From Intrasporangium oryzae NRRL B-24470 (GTDB lineage: Bacteria; Actinomycetota; Actinomycetes; Actinomycetales; Dermatophilaceae), in the NCBI RefSeq assembly GCF_000576595.1, contig NZ_AWSA01000034.1:1-50490 (forward strand): a stretch of 50,490 nucleotides of DNA, in the 5' to 3' direction. The notes under the pieces are model-generated. The model ran no database searches. It saw nothing but the letters and a program-made list of their open reading frames with translations, and was not told where the DNA came from. Below, in pieces: positions 36,929 to 44,628 of the stretch. The position numbers were made by a program, and so were the translations under genes. The stretch's first letter is position 1; each line of letters begins with the position of its first letter.

Positions 36929-38581
36929 ATGCCAGCGCTGATCCTCGTGTCGCCCGACCACGCCGCCGAGCTCGTCGACGAGTTCGGCCGCTACCTGCGC
37001 GACTATGACGTCCACGCGACCGCGACGACGGCCGAGGCCGAGGCCCTCGCGCAGCGCATCGTCGACGACGGTGGCCAGGTGGCGATGTTCGTCGCCGAGT
37101 CGCAGCTGCCCGACGCCCACGTCCTCGAGGCCTTCGGCCGGCTCCGGGCCGTCGTCCCCACCGCGCGGCGCCTCGTCGCAGCCCACTGGTCGCGCTTCCT
37201 CGCCGACGCGCCCGCCCTGCGGGCTGGACTCGCCAAGGGGAAGTACGACGCCTACCTGCTCATGCCGCGCGGCGTGCGCGACGAGGAGTTCCACACCGCG
37301 GTCTGCGAGCTCCTCTCCGACTGGGGCTCGACGGTCGCCGCGCCGGAGGTCGACAGCGCGCGGATCGTCTCCCCCGGCCCCGACGCGCTGACCCTCGCGA
37401 TCCGCGACTTCCTCGACCGGATGGGCCTGCCCAACCGGACCTACTCCCCGGACAGCGAGGAGGGCCGGCTCGTCCTCGCCTCGCTCGACGGCGACCCCGT
37501 CTACCCCGTCGTCCAGTCGCTCGACGGCGTCGCCTTCTCGCCGCGCTCCGTCCGGGAGGTGGCGATCCGCGTCTACGGCCCGCCGAGCGAGATCGACGAG
37601 TCGACGGTCAACGACGTCGCCATCGTCGGCGCCGGGCCGGCGGGCCTCGCCGCCGCGGTCTACGCCTCCTCCGAGGGCCTCTCGACCGTCGTCCTCGAGG
37701 CCGAGGCGGTCGGCGGCCAGGCCGGGACGTCGTCGATGATCCGCAACTACCTCGGCTTCCCCCGCGGGATCTCTGGCATGCGCCTCGCCCAGCGGGCGCG
37801 CAACCAGGCGATCCGGTTCGGGACGCGCTTCTTCACCGGGTGGTCGGTGACCGAGCTGGAGCCCGGCGCCCCGGGCGAGCCGCACCTGCTGCGCACCGAC
37901 GGCGGCGACGTCCGCGCCCGGGCCGTCGTCATCGCGACCGGAGTCACCTACCGCAAGCTGCGGGTCCCGGGCATCGAGGACCTCGTCGGCCTCGGCGTCT
38001 TCTACGGCAGCGCGATGACGGCCGCCCGCGAGATGGAGGGCGCCGACGTCATCGTCGTCGGCGGCGGCAACTCCGCGGGTCAGGCCGCGATCCACCTCTC
38101 GCGGTTCGCGCGCTCGGTGACCATCCTCGTGCGGCGCAACGGGCTCGAGGCGACGATGTCGCAGTACCTCATCGGCGAGATCGCCTACAACCCGCGCATC
38201 ACCGTCCAGGCATGCTCCGAGGTCGTCGACGGCGGCGGCGAGGGACGCCTCGAGTGGGTCACCGTGCGCGACACCCGTTCCGGCACCGAGACACGCCGCG
38301 AGGTATCGGGGCTCTTCCTCCTCCTCGGCGCCGAGCCGCACTGCGAGTGGCTGCCCGATGCGGTGGCACGCGACAGGCGCGGTTTCGTGCTCACGGGGCG
38401 AGACGTGCCGTCCGAGCGCTGGACCGAGGAGCTACCGCCCGCGAGCCTGGCGACGACCCTCCCGGGGGTCTTCGCCGTCGGCGACGTCCGCGCCGGGTCG
38501 ATGAAGCGGGTCGCGGCGGCGAGCGGCGAGGGCGCCTCGGTCGTGCCGCTCGTGCACACCTGGCTCGACCCCGGCACGTGA
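36929..38581 (+). CDS. Receiver-like/thioredoxin reductase-like FAD oxidoreductase lacking the redox CxxC
   Basis: A 550-residue fusion. Residues 1-125 resemble a response-regulator receiver (PALILVSPDHAAELVDEF), about 146-215 a degenerate glutaredoxin-like domain, and about 228-545 a thioredoxin-reductase-like FAD/NAD module (VAIVGAGPAGLAAAVYAS, VIATGVTYRKLRVPG, VIVVGGGNSAGQAA, FAVGDVRAGS). Where TrxR has CATC, this protein reads YGSAMT, so it has no active-site disulfide and must use another acceptor. TACGAT (36913-36918) lies seven bases before an in-frame GTG at 36926, an alternative leaderless start. Divergent from tag. Confidence 0.85.
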   Translation: MPALILVSPDHAAELVDEFGRYLRDYDVHATATTAEAEALAQRIVDDGGQVAMFVAESQLPDAHVLEAFGRLRAVVPTARRLVAAHWSRFLADAPALRAGLAKGKYDAYLLMPRGVRDEEFHTAVCELLSDWGSTVAAPEVDSARIVSPGPDALTLAIRDFLDRMGLPNRTYSPDSEEGRLVLASLDGDPVYPVVQSLDGVAFSPRSVREVAIRVYGPPSEIDESTVNDVAIVGAGPAGLAAAVYASSEGLSTVVLEAEAVGGQAGTSSMIRNYLGFPRGISGMRLAQRARNQAIRFGTRFFTGWSVTELEPGAPGEPHLLRTDGGDVRARAVVIATGVTYRKLRVPGIEDLVGLGVFYGSAMTAAREMEGADVIVVGGGNSAGQAAIHLSRFARSVTILVRRNGLEATMSQYLIGEIAYNPRITVQACSEVVDGGGEGRLEWVTVRDTRSGTETRREVSGLFLLLGAEPHCEWLPDAVARDRRGFVLTGRDVPSERWTEELPPASLATTLPGVFAVGDVRAGSMKRVAAASGEGASVVPLVHTWLDPGT

Positions 38582-38622
38582 GGGTCCCGACGCTCGCGTC
38601 GGCGGCGAGCGCCACGGCACCC

Positions 38623-38633
38623 AGCGGCATACG
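38623..38633 (+). repeat. Dispersed 11-mer AGCGGCATACG
   Basis: Exact copy in the 58-bp gap between the convergent flavoprotein and small secreted-protein genes. Confidence 0.7.
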
Positions 38634-38639
38634 TGCTCG

Positions 38640-38924
38640 TCAGAGCTCGGTGAGCCGCCCGTCGCGCGAGACGTAGCGGACCGCGAGCGTCGACGCGGCG
38701 GGGAGGTTCGTCGGGTCCGTCGAGGAGACCCCGGCCGGTTCGCCCGAGCCGGCCGAGTAGGCGAGGCCGTTCTCGATCCCGGCCGCGCGCGCCTGGCCCG
38801 CCCCGACGCCGGCGACCCCGACGAAGGCGACCGCGACCACGGCGCCCGCGGCACGGACGCCGCGACGGAGGGCCGACGGGACGGTGGTCGTTCTGGGGGT
38901 GGTGGGGTTCGGTGTCGTGTCCAT
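38640..38924 (-). CDS. Small exported protein, unknown
   Basis: A 94-residue protein with a Thr/Pro-rich start, a signal-peptide-like helix (AAGAVVAVAFVGVAGVGA) and a likely cleavage after GQARA. About 45 mature residues follow and contain ENGLAYSAGSGEPAGVSSTD. I do not recognise it. Its promoter carries the CACAG-N6-CACAG repeat 22 bp before the ATG, as does the GT39 gene, and both proteins begin MDT. It is probably a target of the PhoP-like regulator. Confidence 0.65.
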   Translation of the reverse strand: MDTTPNPTTPRTTTVPSALRRGVRAAGAVVAVAFVGVAGVGAGQARAAGIENGLAYSAGSGEPAGVSSTDPTNLPAASTLAVRYVSRDGRLTEL

Positions 38925-38946
38925 GTCTCGAGCCTCGAACCGCGCC

Positions 38947-38962
38947 CTGTGGCTCCTCTGTG
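38947..38962 (-). promoter_or_regulatory. PhoP-box-like direct repeat
   Basis: On the minus strand, CACAG-AGGAGC-CACAG: two CACAG units 11 bp apart, ending 22 bp before the small exported protein's ATG. The form matches the 7-bp direct repeats with 4-bp spacers bound by mycobacterial PhoP. Confidence 0.6.
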
Positions 38963-39019
38963 CCGCTCCGGTGGGCCGTCGATGGGTCGCCGATGGGTCG
39001 CCGACGTTCTGTCGGCCCC

Positions 39020-39682
39020 TCAGCCCCGGCGGTGGTCGCGCATGGCGAGCCCGACGGCATGCGCGTCATCGCCCGGCTCGGCGAGCAGGCCCTCGACCGC
39101 GCCCTCCCGGTCCGCGTCGGAGCGGTTCTGGCCTAGCTTGGCCTTGCCCTCCACCGTGTCGACGAGGACCTCGATGCCGACGATGGCGCGGAGCCGGCCA
39201 CGGATGTACTTCGCCGGCGCGTCGGTCACGGCCCACGGCGCGGCCCGGTGCGCCTCGTGCCGGTGGGTGAGGCGGGTGACGACGTCGAGGACCCAGTCGG
39301 GATCGTCGTGGACCGTGACCGTGCCGCTCAGGTGGACCGCGGTGTAGTTCCAGGTCGGCACGACCCGACCGTGCTCGCGCTTCGTCGCGTACCACCCCGG
39401 GGAGATGTAGGCGTCGGGCCCGGCGACGACGAGCAGGACGGGTGCGCCGTCGGTGATGCGCTGCCAGTGGTCGTTCTGGCGGGCGAGGTGGGCGAGGACG
39501 CGCAGACCCGCCGGCCCGTCCCCTGGTGCGTCGGGGTCGGACCGGCGGGTGGTGACGATGGGCACGAGGGTCGCGTCGGGACGACCGTCTGGCCCCACCG
39601 TGATCAGCTGCGCCGCCGCCTGGGCGGCGAGGAACGAGTCCACCTCGCTCTGCGGCATGGCGTTGAAGGCGGGGACGTACAT
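39020..39682 (-). CDS. PaiB-like FMN-binding protein
   Basis: A 220-residue protein of the PaiB/FMN-binding split-barrel family: MYVPAFNA, HLARQNDHW, YISPGWYATK and VPTWNYTAVHLSG are all characteristic. In Bacillus, PaiB is a negative regulator of sporulation and degradative-enzyme genes; actinobacterial relatives may be FMN- or haem-binding flavoproteins. TAGGTT ends six bases before the ATG without a ribosome site, so it is probably leaderless. It is single. Confidence 0.88.
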   Translation of the reverse strand: MYVPAFNAMPQSEVDSFLAAQAAAQLITVGPDGRPDATLVPIVTTRRSDPDAPGDGPAGLRVLAHLARQNDHWQRITDGAPVLLVVAGPDAYISPGWYATKREHGRVVPTWNYTAVHLSGTVTVHDDPDWVLDVVTRLTHRHEAHRAAPWAVTDAPAKYIRGRLRAIVGIEVLVDTVEGKAKLGQNRSDADREGAVEGLLAEPGDDAHAVGLAMRDHRRG

Positions 39683-39708
39683 GGCTCGAACCTACGCGCT
39701 CGAGCCGA

Positions 39709-39957
39709 TCAGCTCCGCCCGGGCGGACTTGCTGCGATGAACCTGGGCGGCGGGGCCAGGCGCTCGGACGGGCCCGGGTCGAGCCGCTCCGCGAGACGCC
39801 GCAGGACGAGAGCCGCGTGAACGTGACGGTGAACGCGGCGGGGGGCGTGGTGGCGGGTGGCGGTCCGCTCGAGGATGACGTCGCGGGCGATGGCCTCCTG
39901 GGGCGTCAGCGCCGGTCGCGCCTCGCGGAGCCCTGAGCCGTGGACGGCGGTGCTCAT
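39709..39957 (-). CDS. Hypothetical 82-residue protein, last gene of the DUF4097 operon
   Basis: An ORF whose ATG overlaps the DUF4097 stop (ATGA). It is Arg/His/Ala-rich with TPQEAIARDVILERTATRH and RRVHRHVHAALVLRRLAERL, suggesting a basic helical protein. I do not recognise it. Evidence is the translational overlap and a helical pattern; random high-GC ORFs of this size are possible, so confidence is moderate. Confidence 0.5.
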   Translation of the reverse strand: MSTAVHGSGLREARPALTPQEAIARDVILERTATRHHAPRRVHRHVHAALVLRRLAERLDPGPSERLAPPPRFIAASPPGRS

Positions 39958-40808
39958 GCGAGGCTCACCTCCGCCCGCTTGACGTGGATGTCACCGATGC
40001 CGGCGTGGACGAAGAGGCTCGTCGTGGCCTCGGCGTCGCCGGGCCCGGACGTCTCCTCGAGGTCGACGTCGACGTCACCGGCGACCGAGTCGAGGTCGAG
40101 GTAGGCGGCGACCCCGGCGGCGACCCCGATCGTCACGTCGCCCGTGCCGGTGCGAGCCCGCACCTCACCGCCGTGGACCCCCGCGAGGCGGACGTCCCCG
40201 CTGCCGGTCATGACCTCGATGTCGGCGGCGGAGGCCTCGATCCGGACGTCGCCAGAGCCGGTCTTGGCCTTGACGGGCGCCTCGGCCCGGCGGATCTCGA
40301 TGTCACCGCTGCCCGAGACGAGGTCGGAGCGACCGCCCAGGCTGCCGAAGACGAGGTCTCCCGAACCGGTCTTGGCGCTGAGCCCGCCACGAACCGCCCG
40401 GACGGTGACGTCACCCGAGCCGGACCTGAGCTCGGCGTCACCGAGCTCGTGGAAGGACAGCTTGCCCGACCCGGTGCTCGCCCGGACGTCGTCGAGCAGC
40501 CCGGTGGCCCTGACGTGGCCGGAGCCCGTCCGGGCGTCGACCGCACTGCCGACGGGCAGGTCGATCTCGACGTCGACCGATCCCTTGCTGCCGAAGCCGA
40601 GGAACCCCTCGCGCTTCGGTGCGATGACGACGACCTCGTTGCCGTGCGCCTCGACGGTGAAGCGCTCGGCGAGGTCGGCGCCGCCGCGGCCGCGGGGGAC
40701 GAGCCGGACACTGGTCGTGAGGGCCTCGGTGGCCCGGAGCGTGACGTCGCCGGCTGGGATCTCGACCTTGAGCGTGATCGGGCCGGTCGTCTCGAAGTGG
40801 TGCTGCAT
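39954..40808 (-). CDS. DUF4097 beta-helix repeat protein
   Basis: A 284-residue protein built of repeated beta strands with TGSG/SGSGD turns: TGSGHVRA, TGSGKLSF, SGSGDVTV, TGSGDLVF, SGSGDIEI, TGSGDVRI, TGSGDVRL, TGTGDVTI, a short right-handed solenoid typical of DUF4097. No signal peptide, so it should be cytosolic. AAGGGGAAG precedes the ATG. It lies 53 bp after an RHH-type regulator in the same operon, a common actinobacterial pairing of unknown function. Confidence 0.87.
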   Translation of the reverse strand: MQHHFETTGPITLKVEIPAGDVTLRATEALTTSVRLVPRGRGGADLAERFTVEAHGNEVVVIAPKREGFLGFGSKGSVDVEIDLPVGSAVDARTGSGHVRATGLLDDVRASTGSGKLSFHELGDAELRSGSGDVTVRAVRGGLSAKTGSGDLVFGSLGGRSDLVSGSGDIEIRRAEAPVKAKTGSGDVRIEASAADIEVMTGSGDVRLAGVHGGEVRARTGTGDVTIGVAAGVAAYLDLDSVAGDVDVDLEETSGPGDAEATTSLFVHAGIGDIHVKRAEVSLA

Positions 40809-40861
40809 CGTCTTCCCCTTGCGGTCGATGGTGTTGTGGTCGGTGGTCGGGTCGGGGCTGC

Positions 40862-41422
40862 TCATTTGACCCAGCCCTGGACGCGCTTCCTGGAGCGGCT
40901 GCGCCCGGGGGCGCCCGGTCCCATCGGGGCGCCGAACTGCGCCCCGAAGGGGGTGCCGGCCCCCTGGCTCGTCGCGAGGCGGACCGCGCCGACGAGCCAC
41001 GTGTTGAGCGACTGGCCGCGTTTGGCGGCGAGCTCCTCGGCGCGGCCCTTGAGGGCCTCGGGGATCCGCAGCGTGATGCGTGCCGTCTCCTCGCCCTCGT
41101 CCTCGAGCGGCATCGCCGCGGTGTCCCCCTCGGCGGGGATGCGGGTGGTGTCGTCCGCCGCGGCCGAGGGGCCCGCACCGACGACGACGAAGACGGGCTC
41201 GCGGCCCTGGAGGCGGACCTCGACGTACGCGCCGTCGAGCTCGTTGGTGATCTCGGCGGCGGCCTGCGAGAGCGCCTCCATCAGCGCGAGCCGCGCGGAG
41301 GAGTCGATCGCGAAGCCCAGCCGCTCGGCGGCCTGCTCGGCGTCGGGGCCCATGGCCCGGGCCGCCTGGGCGAGGTCCCTGCGAAGTGCTTCGACGTACT
41401 CGGTGATGTCCATGTGCACCAT
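40862..41422 (-). CDS. Ribbon-helix-helix (HicB/Arc-like) DNA-binding protein
   Basis: A 186-residue protein. The N-terminal half is helical (ITEYVEALRRDLAQAARAMG) and a ribbon-helix-helix motif lies near 117-150 (ARITLRIPEALKGRAEELAAKRGQSLNTWLVGAVRLA); the tail is basic and Gly/Pro-rich. Often annotated as a HicB-type antitoxin, but no HicA toxin is adjacent; the partner is DUF4097. A 21-bp perfect palindrome abuts its start, so autoregulation is likely. The second in-frame ATG (41413) is an alternative start; neither has a ribosome site. Confidence 0.83.
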   Translation of the reverse strand: MVHMDITEYVEALRRDLAQAARAMGPDAEQAAERLGFAIDSSARLALMEALSQAAAEITNELDGAYVEVRLQGREPVFVVVGAGPSAAADDTTRIPAEGDTAAMPLEDEGEETARITLRIPEALKGRAEELAAKRGQSLNTWLVGAVRLATSQGAGTPFGAQFGAPMGPGAPGRSRSRKRVQGWVK

Positions 41423-41423
41423 G

Positions 41424-41444
41424 GTGACACCATCGTGGTGTCAC
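41424..41444. promoter_or_regulatory. 21-bp perfect palindrome, probable RHH operator
   Basis: GTGACACCA, a 3-bp centre, then TGGTGTCAC, ending one base before the RHH gene start. A TTGACG (minus strand, 41444-41449) overlaps its far end by one base, so binding would cover the promoter. Confidence 0.72.
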
Positions 41445-41468
41445 GTCAACACCCTTGCGACATCATCT

Positions 41469-41486
41469 GACGTCACAGGTGACGTC
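41469..41486. promoter_or_regulatory. 18-bp palindrome in the RHH/MBL divergent promoter
   Basis: GACGTCAC-AG-GTGACGTC, perfect 8-bp arms, 25 bp beyond the 21-bp palindrome. It shares GTCAC/GTGAC half-sites and runs into CGTATGCCGCT. It may bind the same regulator or control the MBL pair. Confidence 0.6.
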
Positions 41487-41496
41487 GTATGCCGCT
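41486..41496 (-). repeat. Dispersed 11-mer AGCGGCATACG
   Basis: Exact copy on the minus strand, overlapping the last base of the 18-bp palindrome; read outward it is CCGCTCAGCGGCATACG. Confidence 0.7.
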
Positions 41497-41611
41497 GAGC
41501 GGGGTGTCGCACGTCGGCGCGGTCGCCGATCGGGTACGACGGACGCAGAATGGACCTGCGAACGTCCTGCGCCGGCCACGGCGCTCCCCCGCTTCCCGAA
41601 AGGGCGTGCCG

Positions 41612-42928
41612 ATGCGCAGCCTCGCGACGTCCGACCGACCCGCCGTCCGGGCGCTCTCGACGGCGATCGGTGTCGTCTCCACCAAGGCCCGAGCCCGCGA
41701 CTTCCTCAAGGTGGCGCACCGGATGGGCGCCTCGCCCTCCTCGATCGTCCCCCACGTCAAGGACTCCCCGAACTTCAACCACGGCCGCTTCCAGTCCGCG
41801 GAGCCGTCGCTGCGACCGCGCTTCAAGGCGCAGACGAGCGCTCTCCTCGCCGCGATCCGCGTCCACGGCCGGGGGCGTCCCGTCGGGGAGATCCCCATCG
41901 TCCGGGCCGAGCCACCGAAGGAGCCCGGTGACCTCGCCGTCACGTGGTACGGCCACGCGACCACCGTCGTCGAGCTCGACGGGGCCCGCTTCCTCATCGA
42001 CCCGGTCTTCGGCGAGCGGGTGTCACCCTCGCTGCGGTCCGGGCCGCGACGGATGCACCCGACGCCCGGCGAGATCGAGGACATCCCGACGATCGACGCG
42101 GTCCTCATCTCCCACGACCACTACGACCACCTCGACGAGCCGTCGATCGTCATGCTCGAGCACACCCACCGGCCCCGCTACGTCGTGCCCCTCGGCGTCG
42201 ACTTCCACCTCATCGCCTGGGGCGTCGCCGCCGAGCGGATCACCGCCCTCGACTGGCGCGAGGAGACCGAGGTGAGCGGCATACGACTCACGTGCACCGA
42301 GGCCAGGCACAACTCGGGGCGCGGGATCGTCGACAGCCAGACCCTCTGGGCCGGCTGGGCCCTGCACGGGCCCGTGCACTCGGCCTACTTCGCCGGTGAC
42401 TCCGGCACGTCCAAGAGGTTCGCCTCGATCGGCGCCGACCTCGGCCCCTTCGACCTGACCCTCATGCCGATCGGCGCCTACGACCGGTTCTGGCCCGACA
42501 TCCACATGGACCCCGAGCAGGCCGTCGCCGCGCACCGCGACGTCAACCGGATCGGCAGCGACGCCCTCGGACGGGTCGCCGACCGCGCGGGGATCGCCGA
42601 CGAGGTCCTCGACGGTGACGTGCGGGTCGACACGCCGGGCGGGACCTACGAGGAGGGCGAACGGTCGACGACCACGCGCACCGTCGAGACCGCCGCCCGG
42701 AGGTCGCTCCTCGTCCCGGTCCACTGGGCCACGTTCAACCTCTCGATGCACTGGTGGGCCGAGCCGATCCGCCGGGTGCGTCGGGCCGCGGCCGAGGCCG
42801 AGGTGCCCGTAGCCTGTCCCCGCGTCGGCGAGCGCGTCGACCTCACGACCGGGACCGCCGACGAGGTCGCGGCCCGATACCAGGAGCCGTGGTGGCAGGC
42901 CTGCGCGGCAGAAGGAGACCACGACTGA
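41612..42928 (+). CDS. MBL-fold hydrolase, NAPE-PLD/UlaG-like (paralog 1)
   Basis: A 438-residue metal hydrolase. After about 110 residues of family-specific N-terminus come VTWYGHATTVVELDGARFLIDPVFG, metal motif SHDHYDHLDEPSI, GVDFHLIAWG, EARHNSGRG, YFAGDSG and the C-terminal PVHWATFNLSMHWWAEP. This pattern fits the NAPE-PLD-like/UlaG-like group, which cleaves phospholipid or cyclic phosphodiester substrates. An insertion of about 40 residues lies between the PEQAVAAH and LLVPVHWATF segments, absent from the next gene. AAAGGG precedes the ATG. Its TGA overlaps the paralog's ATG (TGATG). Confidence 0.88.
   Translation: MRSLATSDRPAVRALSTAIGVVSTKARARDFLKVAHRMGASPSSIVPHVKDSPNFNHGRFQSAEPSLRPRFKAQTSALLAAIRVHGRGRPVGEIPIVRAEPPKEPGDLAVTWYGHATTVVELDGARFLIDPVFGERVSPSLRSGPRRMHPTPGEIEDIPTIDAVLISHDHYDHLDEPSIVMLEHTHRPRYVVPLGVDFHLIAWGVAAERITALDWREETEVSGIRLTCTEARHNSGRGIVDSQTLWAGWALHGPVHSAYFAGDSGTSKRFASIGADLGPFDLTLMPIGAYDRFWPDIHMDPEQAVAAHRDVNRIGSDALGRVADRAGIADEVLDGDVRVDTPGGTYEEGERSTTTRTVETAARRSLLVPVHWATFNLSMHWWAEPIRRVRRAAAEAEVPVACPRVGERVDLTTGTADEVAARYQEPWWQACAAEGDHD
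42275..42285 (+). repeat. Dispersed 11-mer AGCGGCATACG (in coding sequence)
   Basis: Exact copy on the plus strand within the first MBL paralog. Confidence 0.65.
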
Positions 42929-44136
42929 TGGCCCGACTCTTCCCGCGAGTCCCCGACGGCATCACCACCTCCATGACCGGAGCCCTGTCCGGCGCCCTGT
43001 CCGGCGCCCTGGCCAAGGCGTCCGAGACGGTCGCGCAGGTGCCTCGGGTGCCGATCCACCGCAGGATGGGGGCCTCGACCCGCAGCATCCAGGCCCGCGT
43101 CGCATCCTCGCCGAACTACCGCGACGGCCAGTTCCGCTCGCACGAGCCCGCCCACTGGATCGTCGCCGCGGAGGCCGAAGGTCCGGGCAGCCCGCTCATG
43201 AGCGCCATCCGCGAGCGCGGCCGGGGTCGTCCGGCCGGGACCGTTCCCCTCGTGCGCGCCGAGCCGCCGGCCGAGGCCGCGGCGCTCGCCGTGACCTGGT
43301 ACGGCCACGCGACGAGCCTCGTCGAGCTCGACGGCCGCCGCTTCCTGCTCGACCCGGTCTTCGGCGACCGGGTCTCGCCGTCGAGCTTCGTCGGGCCGCG
43401 CCGGCTGCACCCGACCCCGGGCTCGATCGCCGACCTGCCGCCGCTCGACGCCGTCGTCATCAGCCACGACCACTACGACCACCTCGACGAGCCGTCGATC
43501 GTCGAGCTCGAGCGGACCCACCAGCCCCACTACGTCGTCCCGATCGGGGTCGACCTCCACCTCGAGTCGTGGGGCGTGCCGACCGAGCGGATCACGGCGC
43601 TCGACTGGCGCGAGGAGACAGAGATCGACGGTGTCACGCTCACGTGCTCCGAGGCGCGCCACTTCTCGGGCCGTGGCCTCGCCCGCAACCAGACGCTCTG
43701 GGCGGCCTGGTCGCTCCGCGGTCCCGCCCACGCGATCTTCTTCGGCGGCGACTCCGGACCGACGCACCGCTACGCCGACATCGGCACGGACCTCGGGCCG
43801 TTCGACCTGACGCTCATCCCGATCGGCGCCTACAGCGTCCACTGGCCCGACATCCACCTCGACCCCGAGCAGGCGATCACCGCCCACCTCGACCTGGGCG
43901 GCGCCCCTTCGTCGGTGATGCTGCCCATCCACTGGGCGACCTTCAACCTCGCCATGCACTGGTGGGCCGAGCCGATCCGGCGCGCCCGCCGCGACGCCGC
44001 CGAGCGCGGGGTGTCGCTCGTGTGCCCGATGGTCGGGGCCCGGATCGACCTGTCCGACCGAGCGGTCGACGACGTCGTGGCCGAGCACCAGACACCCTGG
44101 TGGGAGGGGTGCGCCGCCCCCGACGACCGCGACTGA
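42928..44136 (+). CDS. MBL-fold hydrolase, NAPE-PLD/UlaG-like (paralog 2)
   Basis: A 402-residue paralog of the preceding protein, alike nearly end to end from RVPIHRRMGAS onward: VTWYGHATSLVELDGRRFLLDPVFG, SHDHYDHLDEPSI, GVDLHLESWG, EARHFSGRG, GGDSGPTH, PIHWATFNLAMHWWAEP. The N-terminus has an SGALSGALSGALAKA repeat, possibly a short amphipathic membrane-binding helix. GGAG lies upstream and the start overlaps the first gene's stop, so the two are made together. Converges on the GtrA gene. Confidence 0.88.
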   Translation: MARLFPRVPDGITTSMTGALSGALSGALAKASETVAQVPRVPIHRRMGASTRSIQARVASSPNYRDGQFRSHEPAHWIVAAEAEGPGSPLMSAIRERGRGRPAGTVPLVRAEPPAEAAALAVTWYGHATSLVELDGRRFLLDPVFGDRVSPSSFVGPRRLHPTPGSIADLPPLDAVVISHDHYDHLDEPSIVELERTHQPHYVVPIGVDLHLESWGVPTERITALDWREETEIDGVTLTCSEARHFSGRGLARNQTLWAAWSLRGPAHAIFFGGDSGPTHRYADIGTDLGPFDLTLIPIGAYSVHWPDIHLDPEQAITAHLDLGGAPSSVMLPIHWATFNLAMHWWAEPIRRARRDAAERGVSLVCPMVGARIDLSDRAVDDVVAEHQTPWWEGCAAPDDRD

Positions 44137-44196
44137 CCTGCCCACCGAGCCCGGCGGCATACGGCCGATCAGGGGATCGGAACGGCACACGGCCAC

Positions 44197-44628
44197 TCAG
44201 CGGAGCGGCGGCCGGTCGGCGAAGATCCAACGCCGCATGGCCACGAACCGGACCGCGGTCGACACGACGTTGGCGACGGCGACGACCGCGGTCTGGGCGA
44301 GCGTCCCGGCCCCCGGCCACCACACGGAGAGCAGGGCGAGCGCCGCCGTCGTCGCGCTCCACGTGATCCCGAAGATGATGAGCGCCTGGCCGTGGTGGAC
44401 CGCCATGCGCTCACGTCCGGTGACCCCGAAGGTCCACGCGCGGTTGGCGGCCGTGTTGGCGACCGTCGCGAGGACGAGGGCGATGCCGTTGGCGAGCTGC
44501 GACGCGACCCCGCCCCGCACCAGGACCGCGAAGAGGCCGAGGTGCAGGACGGTCGAGACCGCGCCGATCGCCGCGAAGCGGAGGACCTGCTGCGACAGGA
44601 CCGTCCCCGTCGCGGACGTGGCGGTCAC
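44197..44628 (-). CDS. GtrA-family membrane protein
   Basis: A 143-residue protein with four hydrophobic helices in GtrA order: FAAIGAVSTVLHLGLFAVLV, LANGIALVLATVANTAANRAWTF, a third near IIFGITWSATTAALALL and a fourth near TAVVAVANVVSTAVRF, ending RRWIF. GtrA proteins probably flip lipid-linked sugars for surface glycosylation. The GTG start overlaps the stop of the GT39 gene (GTGA), which points to a shared pathway. Convergent with the MBL pair. Confidence 0.88.
   Translation of the reverse strand: MTATSATGTVLSQQVLRFAAIGAVSTVLHLGLFAVLVRGGVASQLANGIALVLATVANTAANRAWTFGVTGRERMAVHHGQALIIFGITWSATTAALALLSVWWPGAGTLAQTAVVAVANVVSTAVRFVAMRRWIFADRPPLR

Noticed and set aside
40862-41422. HicA/HicB toxin-antitoxin system
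   Set aside because: The RHH protein is antitoxin-like, but no HicA-type toxin is adjacent; the partner is a DUF4097 protein.
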